From assembly GCF_037078405.1 (NCBI RefSeq), contig NZ_JAYMGZ010000003.1:248001-312000 (forward strand): DNA of 64,000 nucleotides. Direction: 5' to 3'. Source of the DNA: Haloarcula sp. DT43 (GTDB lineage Archaea; Halobacteriota; Halobacteria; Halobacteriales; Haloarculaceae). A program made the translations under genes and the position numbers. Below are positions 31,629-39,584 of this stretch, one piece after another. The notes below the pieces were generated by a model. That model made no database searches. It was given only the letters and a program-made list of their open reading frames with translations, and was not told the DNA's origin. The stretch's first letter is position 1, and every line of letters starts with the position of its first letter.

Positions 31629-32471
31629 ATGGCAACGATTCGCGTACGCGACTGGACGAAAGAACAGATAGAGCGGATACGTGACGCGGAGTCCCACTCC
31701 TCGCACGACTCGGTCATCAAGTCGCTGCTGAAAGACCGGAAGCTAGCCAAGTACGCGGACGACGCCGCCGAGAACGACACCGAGGCCACGTCGGAGTCCC
31801 GGACGACCCCGCCAGACACGGCGTTCGACGACCTGACCGTGCTCGGCGAACTGGCCGGTGCGGACAACGGGGTGTTGTTCCTGTGGTGTCCCGGATGCGG
31901 GAACGAACTGGCCCACCTGACTGCGGAGCACCCGCTCGGCCTGTCCGTGTTCGAAATCGAATGCCAGCGCTGTCTGACTCACCTCGACCGTCACGCCGTC
32001 GTCGCCATCGAAATCGGCTACCCAATCGAGCAGAAACTGGTCGAGGACCGGCTTCAGGCCGACCTCAAGGACTGCGTCGTCGACTACTGGGACCGGACGC
32101 TCGACGCGGCCGCCGTGGGGGCGCTCGACGATGACCGCGACCCGGAGTCACTCGTCTGGCAGTTCGACCGCTACCTCCGAGAGTTCTCCTGGGAGTGGCC
32201 CGACGAGGTCCCCGTCGTCGGCTTCGCCGCGGGGGACACGTACCGCAACACCGCCACCGGCGAGTACATCGACGTCGTCGAACCGGTGTCCGAGAACCGG
32301 AACGCGATGGACTCGTTCGAGGTCCGCCGGTACGACGCCGACTGGGACGACGGCGAGACGGAGATTCTCGACAGCACCACCGTCGTCGACCACGTCGTCA
32401 ATCGGCGACTCGTACTCGAAGGACGCAGCGATTCGACGCCAGCCACCGAGGCGACCGAACCGACGACGTGA
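31629..32471 (+). CDS. Putative ribbon-helix-helix/zinc-ribbon protein
   Basis: A 280-residue protein of unknown function. The N-terminal 45 residues (ATIRVRDWTKEQIERIRD, then SHDSVIKSLLKDRKLA) have the strand plus two-helix pattern of MetJ/Arc-type DNA-binding or antitoxin domains. A CPGCG..CQRC zinc ribbon lies at about 88-120, and the C-terminal half is a soluble alpha/beta domain rich in acidic residues. A TATA-like TTATATG directly precedes the ATG, close enough that the true transcript start may lie further up. No toxin partner is seen, so a transcription-factor role is more likely than an antitoxin role. Confidence 0.55.
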   Translation: MATIRVRDWTKEQIERIRDAESHSSHDSVIKSLLKDRKLAKYADDAAENDTEATSESRTTPPDTAFDDLTVLGELAGADNGVLFLWCPGCGNELAHLTAEHPLGLSVFEIECQRCLTHLDRHAVVAIEIGYPIEQKLVEDRLQADLKDCVVDYWDRTLDAAAVGALDDDRDPESLVWQFDRYLREFSWEWPDEVPVVGFAAGDTYRNTATGEYIDVVEPVSENRNAMDSFEVRRYDADWDDGETEILDSTTVVDHVVNRRLVLEGRSDSTPATEATEPTT

Positions 32472-32512
32472 CCGCTCGCGTCGCGTCCGCTCCTCAACTC
32501 CATCTATCTCGA

Positions 32513-32530
32513 TACTGTTGCAGAGTCGAT
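32513..32530. other. Possible remnant of an insertion-sequence end
   Basis: GATACTGTTGCAGAGTCG resembles the terminal inverted repeat of IS6-family elements (GGcACTGTTGCAaA type). It stands at the start of an AT-rich 160-base stretch without a gene. No matching second end and no transposase were found, so it is at best a scar. Confidence 0.2.
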
Positions 32531-32676
32531 TTTTCCACTCGAAATGTCCCCAATATGTCCTTGTATTCATACACGTATTTCCATGTGTCCTCTATATGGT
32601 GGCATCTGAGTACAAATCTCTCTCAAAGCTTATTGTATCTGTAGGCTGGTGGCGGAATAGCTGTAAACCGCGTGAA

Positions 32677-33447
32677 TCAATTCGTCTCTGCCGTCGGATG
32701 AGAACACCGGAGGCACAGAACGCTCTCGGCGACCCAGTTCACGTCCGTCGAGCCACAGTGCGGACAGCGGTGGTGATCGGTGTCGTACTCCGTCGTCCCT
32801 CGGGGGGCGGCGAGGAACCCGTCGTCGACCGCTCGCTCGACGAGGCCGGGGAACCGCTGGCGTTTGACGACGGCCCGCTGTGCGAGGAAGCGGCCGGGGT
32901 CGTCGGGGTCCGTGCCGTGGAGGTCCGCCCAGGGGATGGCGATTTCTCCGTCGGCGGGGCCGCGGGCGACCTGCTGGAGGACCGTCGCGGCGGCCTCGAA
33001 CAGCGGCGTCGTTCCCCAGGTCTGTGGGCTGTCGACGGCGCTGGCAGCGTCCTCGTAGGCCGTCTCCGCCGCCCGGTACGCCCCGTCCGCGCCGTCGAGT
33101 CCCGCGACCGTCCGGAAGTCCGCGGCGAACTCTTTCAGGCAGGCGTGCTGGACCGGGTGGTCGAGCCCGTTGGTCAGGTCCTCGGCCACGGCGACTCCCT
33201 CGACGCCGCGGCGAGTGGCCCGCGTCTCCAGGCTGGCGACGCGGTAACAGACCGCGCCGGTCGCCAGGTACCCGAGGCCGTCGCCGACCCAGCCCTTCTC
33301 GTCGGCGTCGAAGGGGTCGATACCCTCCCGCGGGTCCGAGAGCACGCGCCACCCGGCCCGCGTGTACTCGTCCCCGGCGCGGCGATAGTCGCGGTCGGCG
33401 ATGGCGGCGACCGCGGCCGCCCGGTGTCCCGCGTCCTGTGTGCGCAT
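32677..33447 (-). CDS. Conserved-looking haloarchaeal protein with C-terminal zinc ribbon
   Basis: A 256-residue protein with no recognised family. Most of it is helical and Ala-rich, resembling tetratricopeptide-like packing (DYRRAGDEYTRAGW, GAYRAAETAYEDAASAV). The last 30 residues carry CPHCGSTDVNW followed by CLRC, a rubredoxin-type zinc ribbon. Start MRTQDAGHRAAAVAAIADRDY is preferred to an upstream Met that overlaps the divergent promoter. Possibly a scaffold or adaptor; function unknown. Confidence 0.7.
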   Translation of the reverse strand: MRTQDAGHRAAAVAAIADRDYRRAGDEYTRAGWRVLSDPREGIDPFDADEKGWVGDGLGYLATGAVCYRVASLETRATRRGVEGVAVAEDLTNGLDHPVQHACLKEFAADFRTVAGLDGADGAYRAAETAYEDAASAVDSPQTWGTTPLFEAAATVLQQVARGPADGEIAIPWADLHGTDPDDPGRFLAQRAVVKRQRFPGLVERAVDDGFLAAPRGTTEYDTDHHRCPHCGSTDVNWVAESVLCLRCSHPTAETN

Positions 33448-33547
33448 ACGTCGGCTACGGACCGTAGCATCACGGGCTTTCGCACCCAACAAATCGGTGT
33501 CGGCCCGAACCGTCAGACAGAATACATCCCCGTCCTGTCAGTGGTAC

Positions 33548-34021
33548 ATGGAGTCGGTCCCGCTTGTCACGACGCTTACGGTGTCGCTCAGGTTCGTTAT
33601 CGGCGTTGCCGCCGGCGTCGCCGCGACGCTGGCGATGGACCTCGTGATGGCCAGACTCACGGAGGGTGAGACGCCGCCGCTCGTCGCCGCCGGCGTGCTG
33701 ACCGACAGCGCGCCACAGCACGCCCCGGAGCGGCTCGCCAGCGTCGTCCACTACGTCGCCGGCTGGCTGACCGGCCCGCTGTTCGTCTGGGTGCTGCTCA
33801 CCAGCGAGGGACTCCTAGGCGGGCAGTCGCTGCTGGCGACGGGACTCGCCGCCGCCGTCCTGTACGCGCTGATGGTCGGCTTCTTCGTCTTCGTCGTCCT
33901 CCCGCGGTCCCGTCTGCCGTCGGTCCGGCTGGCGGCCATCCGGCGGGACTGGGCGATATCGGCCGCCGCGTATCTGCTCGTTCTCGTGCCCCTCGTCGCG
34001 GTCGGGTCGCGGCTCGTCTGA
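33548..34021 (+). CDS. Small four-span membrane protein
   Basis: A 157-residue protein with four hydrophobic stretches (FVIGVAAGVAATLAMDLVMA; VVHYVAGWLTGPLFVWVLL; ATGLAAAVLYALMVGFFVFVV; SAAAYLLVLVPLVAVG) and short polar loops. Start MESVPLVTTLT begins just before the first span. No family is recognised. It converges on the hemerythrin-fusion gene with 37 bases between stops. Confidence 0.65.
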   Translation: MESVPLVTTLTVSLRFVIGVAAGVAATLAMDLVMARLTEGETPPLVAAGVLTDSAPQHAPERLASVVHYVAGWLTGPLFVWVLLTSEGLLGGQSLLATGLAAAVLYALMVGFFVFVVLPRSRLPSVRLAAIRRDWAISAAAYLLVLVPLVAVGSRLV

Positions 34022-34058
34022 TTCGGACCGGGGACCGCTCCGGTCGCCGGCAGGGCTC

Positions 34059-35894
34059 TCACTCGCCCAGCGACAGCGTGCCGTCCGACCCCACTTCGGC
34101 GGTCTCGCCGGTGTGGTACCAGTCGTCCCGGAGCGTCCGTGCGCCCGTCCGGTCGTCGTCGAGGAAGCCGCCCAGGACGGTCGGGCCGCGGACCAGTAGC
34201 TCCCTGTTCTCCGCCACCGCGAGTTCGACGCCGGCCATCGGGTCGCCGATTGTCCCCTCGACGTAGGCGTCCGCCCGGTTCAGAGCGCCGATGCCGGTCG
34301 TCCCGACGGAGCCGTACAGCTCACAGACCGGTACGTCGAGCCCCCGGAAGAAGTACAGCAGGTGGTCGTCTAGCTGGCCCGTTCCGGAGAGGGCGTACGT
34401 GAGGTTCGCGAGCCCCGCCTCCCGCCGGAGCGGCCTGTACACGAGCCGCTCCGCGGCCCGGTATTTCAGCGGCGTCCCCCGTCCCGCGACGATGTCCCGC
34501 CCGTAGGCGGTGACCCGGCCGCCGACCTTGCGCTTCATCCAGCCCATGTCGCCCAGTCGGTCCTGTATCGTCCCGTAGAGCTGCTGGTACATCTTCGGGA
34601 CGCCGACGAGCACGTCGGGCTCGACGGCCGCGAGCTGGTCGACGAACGAGTCGGCCCCGAGGTAGGCGACGGCGCTCCCGGTCGCCCAGAGGTAGTACGT
34701 CGCGACCCGCTGATAGACGTGTGCCAGCGGGAGCGAACACGTCCCGGTCGCCCCGGGGTCGACGGGTAGCTCCTCGCGGAGGCTCTCGGCTGCCGCCAGG
34801 AGGTTCCGGTGTGTCAGCGCACAGCCGGCCTGCTCCGCCGGGGCGGCCACGTCGAACGCGACCGTCGCCACCTCGTCGCCGTCCGTCTGGAGGCCGGGGA
34901 GCACCCTCGCCTCGTCGGTCGGCAGCGCCCCGAAATCGAGCACGGTCTCGACGGCCCTCGCGAGGTCCTCGGCCACGTCGCCCTCGGCGACGAGCCCGGT
35001 CGCGCCGGTCCGTTCGATGACCTCGGCGGCCCGGTCGTCGCTGGCCGACGGGTAGAGCGCCACCGGGACGAGCCCGGCGAAGTGACAGGCCAGGTCGAGG
35101 ACGGACCACTCGTACTGGGACTGCGCCCTGATGGCCAGTCGGTCCCCCGGCCGCAGGGCCGTCGAGAGGAGGCCGCCCGCGATAGCTTTCGCCCGGTCTG
35201 CCATCCCCTCGAAGCTCCGCTCGACGAACTCGCCGTCGGCCCGGACGAGCGCCGCGGTCCGGTCCCCGTACTCCGAGGCGACGTCCTCGAACCAGGCGGC
35301 CACCGACCCCTCGGGGACCGACAGCGACCCCCCGTCGTGGACCTCGCTGTCGAGGCGCACGCCGGCGTCCTCGCTTCGCCGCTCGACCGGGACAGGGTCT
35401 TCCGACGCCGACCGGTCCTGGTAGAGCTGGCCGGGCTCGTACTCGTAGTCGTCGCTGACCTCGTTCTCGAAGTAGTCCGCGTAGTTCTGGTCCTCGTCGC
35501 TCGCGGCGATGTGGGCGTCGAGCCAGTCCCGGGCGACTGTCAGGACCTCCATCGTGACGTACTCCCCGTTCTCGTGTTTCTCGCGGAGCTCCCGGACCTT
35601 CCCGGCGAACTCCTCGTGCATCTCCCGGTGGTTGTAGAAACAGTCGCTGCAGTCCATGGCGTACCCGCAGTTCTGCATGAACTCCTCCTCGTCGCCGAAG
35701 TGGTACTCCGTGTACCGTTCTAGCTCCCGCAGGATGTCGCCGACCTCCTCCTCGGAGTGGCCCTCGTCCATCGCCGTGTGGAGGTCGTTCAGCAGTCCGA
35801 ACAGCCGCTTGTGCTGCTCGTCGAACCGCTCGACGTTGGTGCTGTATCGCTCCTCGTCCCACTCGGCGAATTCCCCCGTCGAGTCCGTGCCCAT
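34059..35894 (-). CDS. Bacteriohemerythrin fused to a degenerate acyl-CoA-synthetase-like domain
   Basis: A 611-residue fusion. Residues 1-142 are a complete bacteriohemerythrin with all diiron ligands: His28, His65-x3-Glu69, His89-x3-His93, His128-x4-Asp133; an insert with Cys76, Cys82 and Cys85 lies between ligands. After a polar linker (143-190), residues 195-611 follow the long-chain acyl-CoA synthetase fold (NLLAAAESL after the P-loop site, LPLAHVYQRV, GVPKMYQQLY, ELYG). Key catalytic parts are lost: the Gly/Ser/Thr P-loop is FDVAAPAEQAGCAL (347-360), the YGxTE motif is YGSVGT, HTGD is HTGE, and the roughly 100-residue C-terminal lid is absent. Probably an oxygen/redox-sensing pseudoenzyme. 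Start MGTDSTGEF begins the hemerythrin domain normally. Confidence 0.85.
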   Translation of the reverse strand: MGTDSTGEFAEWDEERYSTNVERFDEQHKRLFGLLNDLHTAMDEGHSEEEVGDILRELERYTEYHFGDEEEFMQNCGYAMDCSDCFYNHREMHEEFAGKVRELREKHENGEYVTMEVLTVARDWLDAHIAASDEDQNYADYFENEVSDDYEYEPGQLYQDRSASEDPVPVERRSEDAGVRLDSEVHDGGSLSVPEGSVAAWFEDVASEYGDRTAALVRADGEFVERSFEGMADRAKAIAGGLLSTALRPGDRLAIRAQSQYEWSVLDLACHFAGLVPVALYPSASDDRAAEVIERTGATGLVAEGDVAEDLARAVETVLDFGALPTDEARVLPGLQTDGDEVATVAFDVAAPAEQAGCALTHRNLLAAAESLREELPVDPGATGTCSLPLAHVYQRVATYYLWATGSAVAYLGADSFVDQLAAVEPDVLVGVPKMYQQLYGTIQDRLGDMGWMKRKVGGRVTAYGRDIVAGRGTPLKYRAAERLVYRPLRREAGLANLTYALSGTGQLDDHLLYFFRGLDVPVCELYGSVGTTGIGALNRADAYVEGTIGDPMAGVELAVAENRELLVRGPTVLGGFLDDDRTGARTLRDDWYHTGETAEVGSDGTLSLGE

Positions 35895-35996
35895 ACCCGT
35901 TCTGTTCACCCTTATTTGAAAAGCGACTCTCACGTTCCCACCGACTGAAAACGCGACCCCCATCACAAGTGGTTCCCGGGCGTCACTGCGGTCGGA

Positions 35997-36431
35997 ATGC
36001 GCACACTCAGTGACGAAGCGGTCGTCGAGGTCCTCGCGGGGAACGGCATCGGCGTGCTGGCGCTGTCGAGTCCGTCGGAGGCGACCCCGTACCCGGTCCC
36101 GGTCGCGTTCGGCTACGACCCGGCGACGGACTGCCTGGCGTTTCACCTCTCGGAGAGCGACGGGAGCCGGAAACACCGCTACTTGGCGGCGAACGCCAGC
36201 GCCGCCTTCACCGTCTACGAGGAGACCGAACCCAAGTCTGTGTGGCGAAGCGTCGTCGTCACCGGCGAACTGGTCGAGACGACCTACGGCGACGTGGAGC
36301 CGGCCCTCGCCTCGCTGGCCAGCAACACGCAGTTCGCGCCGAACCCGGTCAGCTGGGGCGGGACGGAGACGACCACGCCGTACGAACTCCGAATCGAGGA
36401 CTGGAGCGGGCGGGAGTTCCGGGTCGGGTGA
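35997..36431 (+). CDS. Pyridoxamine-5'-phosphate-oxidase-like FMN/heme split-barrel protein
   Basis: A 144-residue split-barrel protein. GIGVLALSSPSEATPYPVPVAFGYD, FHLSESDGSRKHRYLAANASAAFTV and VWRSVVVTGELVE (given here only in part by their core) follow the haloarchaeal PNPOx-like pattern in which Ser/Lys-His residues contact the flavin phosphate. Such small proteins bind FMN, F420 or heme and reduce unknown substrates. It starts 102 bases from the divergent hemerythrin-fusion gene, so shared control under redox stress is possible. Confidence 0.8.
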   Translation: MRTLSDEAVVEVLAGNGIGVLALSSPSEATPYPVPVAFGYDPATDCLAFHLSESDGSRKHRYLAANASAAFTVYEETEPKSVWRSVVVTGELVETTYGDVEPALASLASNTQFAPNPVSWGGTETTTPYELRIEDWSGREFRVG

Positions 36432-36559
36432 GCGGTGGGCACGGCCCGTCTCCTGCCGAGCCGTCGCTCCCCTTCGGCGGCGGCACGTTCTCACGCGATG
36501 GGAACCAGCGAACGTTGTTATACCCCGTGACACGTACGTACAACTGAGAGGTGACCACG

Positions 36560-36835
36560 ATGTTCCCATTCACGACCGCGTTACTCCAGCACGGACCGAT
36601 GGGCCCCCACGGCGGGGCGATGGGGGCGGGGACGGGCGCGACACCGGGCGTCTGGTGGCTGCTCCTGGCGCTCGTCGTCTTCGTGGCGATTGGGGGCCTG
36701 TGGTACCTGCGGCGACAACGGACGACCGCCCAGCCGGACTCGCTGGAGACGCTCAAACGGCAGTACGCGAACGGCGAGATAGACGAGGCGGAACTGGAGA
36801 CGCGGGCCGACCGACTGCTCCAGTACGAATCGTAG
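36560..36835 (+). CDS. SHOCT-domain small membrane protein
   Basis: A 91-residue protein with a Gly/Met/His-rich N-terminus (LLQHGPMGPHGGAMG), one membrane span (TPGVWWLLLALVVFVAIGG) and a C-terminal SHOCT motif, LKRQYANGEIDEAELETRAD. ATG at 36560 is preceded by a GAGAGGTG Shine-Dalgarno-like run at good distance; a GTG three codons earlier overlaps that run. SHOCT proteins are short oligomerisation modules of unknown role. The His/Met/Gly stretch could bind a metal. Confidence 0.8.
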   Translation: MFPFTTALLQHGPMGPHGGAMGAGTGATPGVWWLLLALVVFVAIGGLWYLRRQRTTAQPDSLETLKRQYANGEIDEAELETRADRLLQYES

Positions 36836-36943
36836 GCCGGTCCGGACGACCGCCTGATTCGCCCGGAAACCGCGGCGCGTTCGCCCGCCTTCCCCCGACA
36901 CGCACTTCGTGGTGCATTTATTCCGCAACAGTGTACGGAGGGT

Positions 36944-37561
36944 ATGGACCCGGACGACGTTCGAGACGACTGGGCCTCCCGCTCCGGGAAGTTCTCGCCG
37001 GCGTACTACGCCGAACTCGGCCCCAACGAGGTTAGCGAGACGCTCGTCGACGTGCTCGACCACTACGTCCACGACGACGCCCGAATCATCGAACTCGGGT
37101 GTGGGTCGGGTCGCCACCTGGCCCACCTCAAGAACCACGGCTACGGGGACCTCACCGGGGTCGACATCAACGACGACTCCTTCGACGTGATGGCCGAGCA
37201 CTACCCCCGGCTCGCGGAGTCGGGGACGTTCCACACCGGCGCGCTGGAGGACCTCCTCCCGGAGTTCGAGGACGACGCGTTCGACGTCGTCTACTCCGTC
37301 GAGACGCTCCAGCACATCCATCCCGACGACGCGTGGGTGTTCGGGGAAATCGCGCGCGTCGCCGGGGACCTGCTGGTCGTCGCCGAGAACGAGGGCAACA
37401 GCCCCGACCGCGGACGCGCGGACGCCGAGGTCAGCTACGTCGACGACGACTTCCCGCTGTACCACCGCGACTGGAAGCAGGTGTTCTCGGAACACGGCCT
37501 CGCACAGATTATCCGTGAGCCAACGTCGCGGGACACCATCCGCGTGTTCCGCGCCCCCTGA
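36944..37561 (+). CDS. Class I SAM-dependent methyltransferase
   Basis: A 205-residue methyltransferase. Motif I is IIELGCGSGRHL, motif II LTGVDINDDSFDVM, and the post-I/IV region FDVVYSVETLQHI marks the class I fold. The N-terminal 45 residues (SRSGKFSPAYYAELGPNEVS) cap the site. Substrate unknown. It has its own gap of about 100 bases on both sides and is probably transcribed alone. Confidence 0.85.
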   Translation: MDPDDVRDDWASRSGKFSPAYYAELGPNEVSETLVDVLDHYVHDDARIIELGCGSGRHLAHLKNHGYGDLTGVDINDDSFDVMAEHYPRLAESGTFHTGALEDLLPEFEDDAFDVVYSVETLQHIHPDDAWVFGEIARVAGDLLVVAENEGNSPDRGRADAEVSYVDDDFPLYHRDWKQVFSEHGLAQIIREPTSRDTIRVFRAP

Positions 37562-37670
37562 CCTCGCCCGCTGTCTCGTCGCTCGACCGACAGCCGTCCC
37601 GGGACTCTCAGCGCCGATACTCGGGCAGTAGTTATTTGTGTCACGGTACCATGGGACAACTTGAATCGCC

Positions 37671-37940
37671 ATGCAACTGTGCCAGAACTGTCAGGCGGCT
37701 ATCGACGAGTACCTCTTGGACAAACAACTCGAACCCCTGCGGGACCTCACAGTCGACGACTTCAACCTCTGTACCGACTGCGTGACAGTCGTCGCGGACG
37801 CCTGCACGGAGTGTGGCGGCGCGGTGTACGTCCCGCGCTCGAAGTCCGCGGTCCCCGATTGCTGTCCGGCCTGCCGGTCCGACCACATCGCAGAGACCGG
37901 GGCCGACCCGGGCTGGCACTTCGACGCGGCGTCGACCTGA
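37671..37940 (+). CDS. Cysteine-rich zinc-finger protein
   Basis: An 89-residue protein with four Cys pairs: CQNC near the start, CTDC at about 34-37, CTEC at about 45-48 and CCPAC at about 63-67. The spacing suggests two zinc knuckles. ATG CAA is preceded by a TTATTTGTG box 24-32 bases upstream, compatible with a leaderless start. No family name recognised; such proteins are common and mostly uncharacterised in haloarchaea. Confidence 0.72.
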   Translation: MQLCQNCQAAIDEYLLDKQLEPLRDLTVDDFNLCTDCVTVVADACTECGGAVYVPRSKSAVPDCCPACRSDHIAETGADPGWHFDAAST

Positions 37941-38214
37941 GCGGTCCGCTCGGGTCTGCCGACGTGGGCATCGTCCGCGGCCCCGCCGATAGTGACAGAC
38001 AACTGAACTTATTTCCCCGCCGAATTCGAACTCCGCGACACGCCAGCGAGCAGAACGCTACGTCTCGCTACGCCGAGCCAGGATAGCACTGCGAACACAC
38101 ACCGTTCGCCGGAATTTCTGAACGGCGGATTCCGCGGTAGCGGCCGTGTGTGTGGGTCACAGTGGCGATAGAAGCTTCATACTCCTCCAGCACGTACGGT
38201 TGGTCTCTACTGGA

Positions 38215-39201
38215 ATGACACGCTCGACACGACATCTCGGCTCGCTGTTTGCTGCGCTCGCGCTCATCTGGGGTCTCTCCTTTGTGGCTATCAAGACCGG
38301 CCTCGAAACCGTCCCGCCGGTGCTGCTGGCAGCGGTCCGACACGACATCGCCGCCGTCGTCCTGCTCGGCTACGCCCTCTGGCAGGGCCGAACGCTGCGC
38401 CCGCGGACCCGCGACGACTGGTCGCTGATACTCATCGGCGGCATCGTCCTCATCGGCGCACACTTCGCGTTGCTGTTTCTCGGTCAGCAGTACGTCCCGA
38501 GCTCCTTCGGCGCAATCCTGCTCAGTCTCACGCCGGTGGTGACCCCGGCGTTCGCCTCGACGCTGCTGCCCAGCTACCGGGTCCGCCCCCACGAACTCAT
38601 CGGTACCGTCTGCGGGTTCGTCGGCGTGGTCATCATCGCCAACCCCACGCCGGGTTCGGTCGGCGGCCGGCTGCTGGGCGTCGCCCTACTCATCGGGTCG
38701 GCCGTGGCGTTCGCGGTCGGTGCGGTCCTGACCGAACGCTTCACCAGTTCCCTCCCGCTCGTGAGCCTCCAGGCCTGGATGACGCTGCTCGGTGCCGCCA
38801 TCTTACACGCCGTCAGCGCCGGCCTGCCCTCGGAGCGGCTCGGGACTGTCTCGGTCGGTCTCGAACAGGTCGCGGCGGTCGCGTACCTCGGTATCGTCGC
38901 CAGCGCCGTCGGGTTCCTGCTGTACTTCCGCCTGGTCAGCACCGTCGGGGCCGCCGAGACCAGTCTGGTCTCCTACGCCGTCCCGGCGGTGACGGCCGTC
39001 AGCGGCTGGCTCCTGCTCGGCGAGACGCTCGGGCCGGTGACCGTCGCCGGCTTCGCCGTCATCGTGGTCGGGTTCGCGTGGGTGAAAGCCGACGTGCTCC
39101 GGTCCCTGCGGCGTCGCCACGCCGGCTCCCGGTCGTACCACTGTGGCCCCCAGGACGACTGCGTGGTCGTCAGCGGGAACGCGTACGCGACCCGGGAATA
39201 A
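38215..39201 (+). CDS. DMT-superfamily (EamA) transporter 1
   Basis: A 328-residue ten-span exporter made of two EamA repeats. The signature LFAALALIWGLSFVAIKTG opens the first repeat, and SAVGFLLYFRLVSTVGAAETSLVSYAVPAV the second (core only). A 27-residue cytosolic tail with Cys-Gly-Pro and Cys residues follows the last span. The substrate is unknown. It is alike in plan to a second EamA protein 23 kb away. Confidence 0.88.
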   Translation: MTRSTRHLGSLFAALALIWGLSFVAIKTGLETVPPVLLAAVRHDIAAVVLLGYALWQGRTLRPRTRDDWSLILIGGIVLIGAHFALLFLGQQYVPSSFGAILLSLTPVVTPAFASTLLPSYRVRPHELIGTVCGFVGVVIIANPTPGSVGGRLLGVALLIGSAVAFAVGAVLTERFTSSLPLVSLQAWMTLLGAAILHAVSAGLPSERLGTVSVGLEQVAAVAYLGIVASAVGFLLYFRLVSTVGAAETSLVSYAVPAVTAVSGWLLLGETLGPVTVAGFAVIVVGFAWVKADVLRSLRRRHAGSRSYHCGPQDDCVVVSGNAYATRE

Positions 39202-39340
39202 CCGGGCCGCCACGGCGAAGCTACCACTGACCGCCCTGCGGATTTGGCGTTTGTGGCCGCACTGCGGGCACCGTCCGTTCGATGCCCGCCGCCGACCGCG
39301 ATGGTTTCGGTGCCCCTAATTTCCGAAAGCGCTTTATCCG

Positions 39341-39356
39341 TTTAGGCTGCCCTAAA
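39341..39356. promoter_or_regulatory. DtxR/SirR-like iron box, copy 1
   Basis: TTTAGG-CTGC-CCTAAA is a near-perfect palindrome of the DtxR/IdeR type (consensus core TTAGG..CCTAA). It lies between a CTTTATC box centred 26 bases upstream and the ATG at 39361, so a metal-bound repressor would block polymerase. It precedes the iron-type ABC permease and ATPase genes. Confidence 0.75.
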
Positions 39357-39360
39357 TAAT

Positions 39361-39582
39361 ATGTCGGTAGATTCGAGCGACACTGTCGGACCGACCCGCC
39401 GGCTGTCCGTGACCGGCGGCGGGGCGACAGCCGTGGGGGGACGTCCGGTGTGGGGCTGGGCCGACACCGCCGGTCGCTCTCCCGTCCCTGAGTTGGTCGC
39501 ATCGCCCGTCCGGACCGCGCGTGGGGTGGCGGCCGAGACACGACGCCGGGCCGGGCCCGGCCGCGCGGAGGTGTGCGAGTAG
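39361..39582 (+). CDS. Possible 73-residue leader protein of the iron transporter operon
   Basis: The ATG lies 5 bases after the iron box and 26 bases from the TATA-like box, exactly where a leaderless transcript would begin. The frame ends TAG two bases before the permease ATG, which is consistent with coupled translation. The product is Gly/Ala/Arg/Thr-rich and I recognise no domain; Arg content is higher than in neighbours. It is either a true small protein, a translated leader that sets permease expression, or untranslated 5' RNA. Confidence 0.4.
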   Translation: MSVDSSDTVGPTRRLSVTGGGATAVGGRPVWGWADTAGRSPVPELVASPVRTARGVAAETRRRAGPGRAEVCE

Positions 39583-39584
39583 CG

